From contig JBBHKE010003498.1 of NCBI GenBank assembly GCA_037447655.1, positions 276,643 to 340,642 of the forward strand: a DNA stretch of 64,000 nucleotides, given 5' to 3'. The stretch comes from Zygnema cylindricum. Taxonomy: Eukaryota > Streptophyta > Zygnematophyceae > Zygnematales > Zygnemataceae. Made by a program: the position numbers and the translations under genes. The notes beneath the pieces were generated by a model that saw nothing but the letters and a program-made list of their open reading frames with translations, was not told the origin of the DNA and made no database searches. Of the stretch, positions 60,095 to 64,000 are shown piece after piece (within the stretch, counting starts at the first letter, position 1; every line of letters starts with the position of its first letter).

Positions 60095-60640
60095 CACATT
60101 TGGCATTAGACATTGGACATTATTTTACAATCCACACAAGAAATTGTAGGGCAGTGTTAGACATTGGGCATTTACATTGTAGGACATTTCACATTCGACA
60201 TTTGACATTGGCCATTTTTGACATTGGACATTGGAAATTGGACATTAGACATTGTCACTGGAAATTTTTGTACGGTACTCACTAGATATTGTTGGAAATT
60301 TTCGAACATAGGAAATTGGACATTGTTGCATATTGGATATTAGACATTAAAGTTTGGACTTCGGACATTGTTTGACATTGGACATTTGACATTGTTGTAC
60401 ATTGGACATTCGACATTGTTTTACATTGGAAATTAAAATTTTTTGTACATTGGACATTCGACATTGTTGTACATTGGACATTCGACATTGTTGTACATTG
60501 GACATTCGACATTTTCGGACATTAGACATTCGACATTGTTGTACATTGGACATTCGACATTGTTGGACATTGAACATTAGACATGGGACACTTGTTGAAG
60601 TTGGACATTGAACATTGCTAGACATGGGACACCAAGTGTG
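60095..60640. repeat. GACATT minisatellite with a 24-bp higher-order unit
   Basis: Words of the type GGACATT recur throughout. From about 60365 to 60600 they form 24-bp units (ACATTGGACATTCGACATTG followed by TTGT). Being a multiple of three, this keeps an M-S-N-V-Q-C-T-T repeat frame open on the minus strand. Confidence 0.85.
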
Positions 60641-61025
60641 GACGATATTGAAATGTCGATTTCCCGGGATGCCCGATACCGAGTGACACGCTAATTCTCG
60701 ACCAATATGACCTATTCTCACAATGTACTCTAACATGTTTCTTGTGTCATCAATCGGTTGCTAGATCCTACTTAATTAAGTTGGTTGCACGCATTCTCTA
60801 AATCCCAACCATTCGTATCGTTTGTGCTGAAAGAAAGGAAAAACACCTTGGACCTGTGGAGCACTTTGGGCTCTCCATCGTAAGAATCTCAAGCAGAGTA
60901 CATACCTCCATTGTCGCCAATTTGGAAGAATGCGTTCCCTCGTAACATGGATTTGAATGGATCAAAAGTTTTTCACATTTATATCTAGTCTTGTACTTTC
61001 CACACTTTGACCCATTGTATCTCAT

Positions 61026-61605
61026 TTCACAATCAACAGCTTTGCCTAGATTTTGTTATGAGATGGATGGCATCAATACAAATAGTGATTTATTCCTTAT
61101 CTCCTCCCAAATGTTTTGTTTCCCTTGTGCACCTATCTTCATGATCCAGTATTGTTGGTAGCTGTTTTTTTTGAATTATCTTATCTGATTTTTGTCGAGT
61201 TTGACGAGAAAATGTGAGGTTATTTATTTTTTAAATGTGCTTGTTTAACAAAAAGCTAAACAAAAGAAATAGGCCATTGTAATTGTGCACCTCGGGTTGT
61301 CGGCCCATTACTTTATCAAGACCACTTGAAACTAGAATTCTAAACAAAGAATCGTAGTTATAAAATAGATGAAAGAAAGAAGAGTCAATTCCACACTAAT
61401 TCAGACCCTTTTCAAATAGGGCAATAACTAGTAGAGCGTACCTGTGCCAAATTAGTGTGGACTTTTCTTTCTTTCTTAATGTGTCACTCTCTATTTGCCA
61501 CCTGTTGTTGTTCCCCTACCTCAATGATTTGTCAAAGAATACTTCTCTGTGTTACTTGTGTCAGTGTTATCTGTTCGTGGCCACAGGGATCCCACTCCGT
61601 TCGCA
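61026..61605. other. Unassigned stretch, no gene seen
   Basis: AT-rich sequence between element F and the microsatellite. A frame at 61455 runs into the repeat and is not credible. Confidence 0.35.
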
Positions 61606-61754
61606 TCCTCCTCCCTCCTCCCTCCTCCCTCTTCCCTCCTCCCTCCTCCCTCCTCCCTCCTCCCTCCTCCCTCCTCCCTCCTCCCTCCTCCCTCCTCCCT
61701 CCTCCCTCCTCCCTCCTCCCTCCTCCCTCCTCCCTCCTCCCTCCTCCCTCCTCC
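61606..61754. repeat. (CTCCCTC)n microsatellite, left part
   Basis: About 20 units of 7 bp. The minus strand has GGGAGGA repeats, which fit the pattern for G-quadruplexes. Confidence 0.95.
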
Positions 61755-62404
61755 TGTAGGATCTTAAGCAAAAGAGTTTTACAAAAATAATTCACAATAC
61801 ATAAATCATTACACAGCGGAAGCACATAAAAGACAAGAGGAATATTCAGCCAAAAAGATTTATTAGTGTTCTTGGCCGAAGCCTCTTTACATCATGTCTC
61901 TTCTCTCTTCTCTCTTTTCACTCTTCTCTTTAAATAATCTCTACTCCAATATTAATCCTCTATGATTAATTGGTTGATTAATTAATACTCTGCACATGTA
62001 CACTGCTGCCTATATATACTCGCTACTCTACACTAAGAGACAACAAGATAAGACAAGCAGAACTTAGCCTAGCGATGAAGTCTGTCCCTAGCTGACTGTG
62101 CACTCTTCAATGAAAATTCCACGAAGGAAGGCGCACATGCTTCTTCCTTTGAAACAACAAACTCCAAACGTTGACTTAACACGTGTCGTCACACGAACAC
62201 ACCTACACGCAAAATGTAACACCTGCGCACGAAACAAACAAGTGACGCGAAACGAAATAGTATGTTTCGTTCGCGGAAAATAAAAGTACTGTCGCGAAAC
62301 GACATCATACTTTTTGTATGATGACGCGACAATTCGCGTCAAACAAATAAAGTTGGTATGAGGCTTGGCGAAATGTCGCGAAACGACAATAACCCAACAC
62401 CTCC
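61750..62404 (-). mobile_element. Solo LTR inserted in the CTCCCTC microsatellite
   Basis: The LTR proper is 61755-62399 (645 bp). On the minus strand it begins TGTTGGGTTATTG and ends GATCCTACA. It has a TATA-like GAGTATATATAGGC in the middle and AATAAA-type words after it. CCTCC flanks both sides as a possible TSD, although the repeat makes this weak evidence. No other copy is in the window. Confidence 0.75.
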
Positions 62405-62717
62405 CTCCTCCCTCCTCCCTCCTCCCTCCTCCCTCCTCCCTCCTCTCTCCTCCCTCCTCCCTCCCTCCTCTCTCCTCCCTCCTCTCTCCTCCCTCCTCCT
62501 TCCTCCCTCCTCCCTCCTCCCTCCTCCCTCCTTCCTCCTCCCTCCTCCCTCCTCCCTCCTCCCTCCTCCCTCCTCCCTCCTCCCTCCTCCCTCCTCCCTC
62601 CTCCCTCCTCCCTCCTCCCTCCTCCCTCCTCCCTCCTCCCTCCTCCCTCCTTCCTCCCTCCTCCTTCCTCCCTCCTCCCTCCTCTCTCGTCTCTCCTCTC
62701 TCGTCTCTCCTCTCTCC
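62400..62717. repeat. (CTCCCTC)n microsatellite, right part
   Basis: It continues the 7-bp repeat, with TCTCTC variants toward 62717. It is presumably one original array with the left part. Confidence 0.95.
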
Positions 62718-64000
62718 TCTTTGCTTTTAGATTGTGATCCCACGTGGTCACCTTGATAAGTATGAAGGCCCACATCAACAATGTAGAGATGCCGAACCGA
62801 AGTATCTCTTGAAGAGAAAAACAATCTGAGCATTGTGACATGCGTCGAGAGCGACCAGTCACTGGAGCTGCAGCAACAATAACATAATATGAAAAGTTAA
62901 AAATCCATTTTTGGAAAATGCAAGTCTGAACAAATATGATGTTGGATTATAACATTTAAGGTGACTAATTATATATTAAGCAATTTTTCCAGCATATTGC
63001 AATGTTCGAGATAATTTCGAGTTATTGATGTTGTTAGCAAATAAGTTCAAATAAAAGAGAACATTGTGACAATTGTGGATAATTTTTCTTGTTTCGATGA
63101 TTTTTTCTAACTCTCTGATCAGTTCCTAATCAGATCAGTTCCTAATCAGTTCCTAATCAGTGCAGGCAATTCTTTAACACCGATTAAAATGACAACTCCA
63201 TCAATAGCAACAAATGTTGTTTTTGATTCACAAGTGATTTGACTTTTAAAATGGTACAAGCCAGACAAAAGAAAAAAGACTCAATTTTTTGGAAACAAAA
63301 ATGCAAAAATTTAAAATTAGGTCCATATTCTCATAAAAAAAAAATAAACAACCAAATTAGCCCACATGCAAACAAGAAGATCAATGGCAACTCTTTGTGA
63401 TAGCATGTGTTTTTACATTGTTTTTCTAAAATACATAATAAGAGTATGTGTAAAGAACAAACCCAATCCAATATATTCATCTTTGAAGTTTCTGAAATTT
63501 GTCAAATCGAGAATGCTGGTAGATTCTTTTGTACAAATTGGTGTGCCAATCAGCTTGCAAACCTGCAAATATGGAACACAAATATGTTAAACATAAATCG
63601 CGATTGAAAATAAAATAAAATATAACAAATAAATTCATAAAGGGAAAGATTAACTTAGTAAAGCATGATAATTTATTGGTTTTTAATGACCTTGTAACAA
63701 AATATAATACAATAAAGCCATAAAGCTACAATAAAAATTAGGAATTTACAATCACAGCTTTCAGAACAACTTTTACGTTTACAACCCTTCAAGCAATTGT
63801 AAAGTTTTGACATGCAAAATATCATGTTTTCAAACTATATATCGTCACTTTATCAACAATATCTTTTTCTCATTTTCCTTATTTGATGTCTCCACCTGTC
63901 CCATTGAATTTTCCATAATACCCACACCGCTTTCCGCACTTTTTTTTTTTGCTATTTTCCCCAGTTTCCCAGTTTCCCCAATTTTTCCAACTTCCCCAAT
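62718..64000. other. AT-rich end of the window, no gene seen
   Basis: Short tandem copies of CAGTTCCTAAT occur at 63118-63160, and CCCCAGTTT-type words near 63960. The frames at 63366-63607 are short and unsupported. Confidence 0.4.

Larger units (their letters stand above)
56460..61025 (-). pseudogene. Copia element F, heavily decayed pol on the minus strand
   Basis: Traces appear in the right order when read right to left. Integrase-proximal motifs (RLCHTSHENVKQMI, like the WHRRLGH zinc region) lie near 59800-59840. A decayed integrase core is at 59332-59574 (LLELQNRK, like NGVAERKNR). Reverse transcriptase with SVYVDDLR is near 56890-56985, preceded by DSGVYVKDE. The start of RNase H is at about 56470-56620 (VKRFLRYVVGT). 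Stops and frameshifts are everywhere, and no LTRs were found. The block is interrupted by a short TIR element, a CT tract and a minisatellite. It is a different lineage from elements A to E. Confidence 0.65.

Noticed and set aside
62305-62862. Gly/Arg/Glu-rich frames over the CTCCCTC array
   Set aside because: The 7-bp repeat gives open frames in several phases; they are not genes.

Overview
The window looks like nuclear DNA of a land plant or a close streptophyte relative. The evidence is one intron-containing gene for a plastid-type fatty-acid desaturase, embedded in AT-rich DNA packed with Ty1/copia LTR retrotransposons, hAT and Harbinger-like DNA transposons, terminal-inverted-repeat (TIR) elements and simple repeats. 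A non-flowering plant is possible, but I cannot name a species. No bacterial operons, CRISPR array, rRNA or convincing tRNA gene is visible.

Layout. Bases 1-9572 are the remains of one large hAT element: a left subterminal arm at base 1, a broken transposase on the minus strand at 5571-8911, and a right TIR ending at 9572. It was invaded by TIR elements (181-2021, 272-831) and by a solo LTR (7090-8138). Bases 9723-14090 are a young copia-like element, D, which carries gag but no usable pol. Bases 14093-15573 are a TIR-element composite. Bases 17025-29527 are an old copia element, A, whose 3' LTR was split by a younger copia element, B (22908-28927). Bases 31794-35063 are a truncated minus-strand copia element, E, whose LTRs resemble D. 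Bases 37775-45017 are a second, non-autonomous hAT, split by copia element C (38829-44770). Two Harbinger-like elements (45125-45909 and 46210-46938) follow, the second nested in a TIR element. The desaturase gene occupies 48767-53644 (six exons, 438 residues). From about 56460 to 61025 a decayed minus-strand copia element, F, is recognisable. Near the end a 7-bp CT-rich microsatellite is split by a solo LTR (61755-62399).

How it fits together. Exact target-site duplications (TSDs) allow the insertions to be ordered: B after A; C after the second hAT; D after a TIR element; a solo LTR after the first hAT. Copia families A, B, C and D share an unusual arrangement. The gag start codon lies inside the LTR. 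The primer-binding site directly after the LTR matches the anticodon arm of initiator tRNA-Met, as in Drosophila copia, and is itself translated as part of Gag. The only gene I regard as functional is the desaturase; every transposon protein seen carries at least one break.
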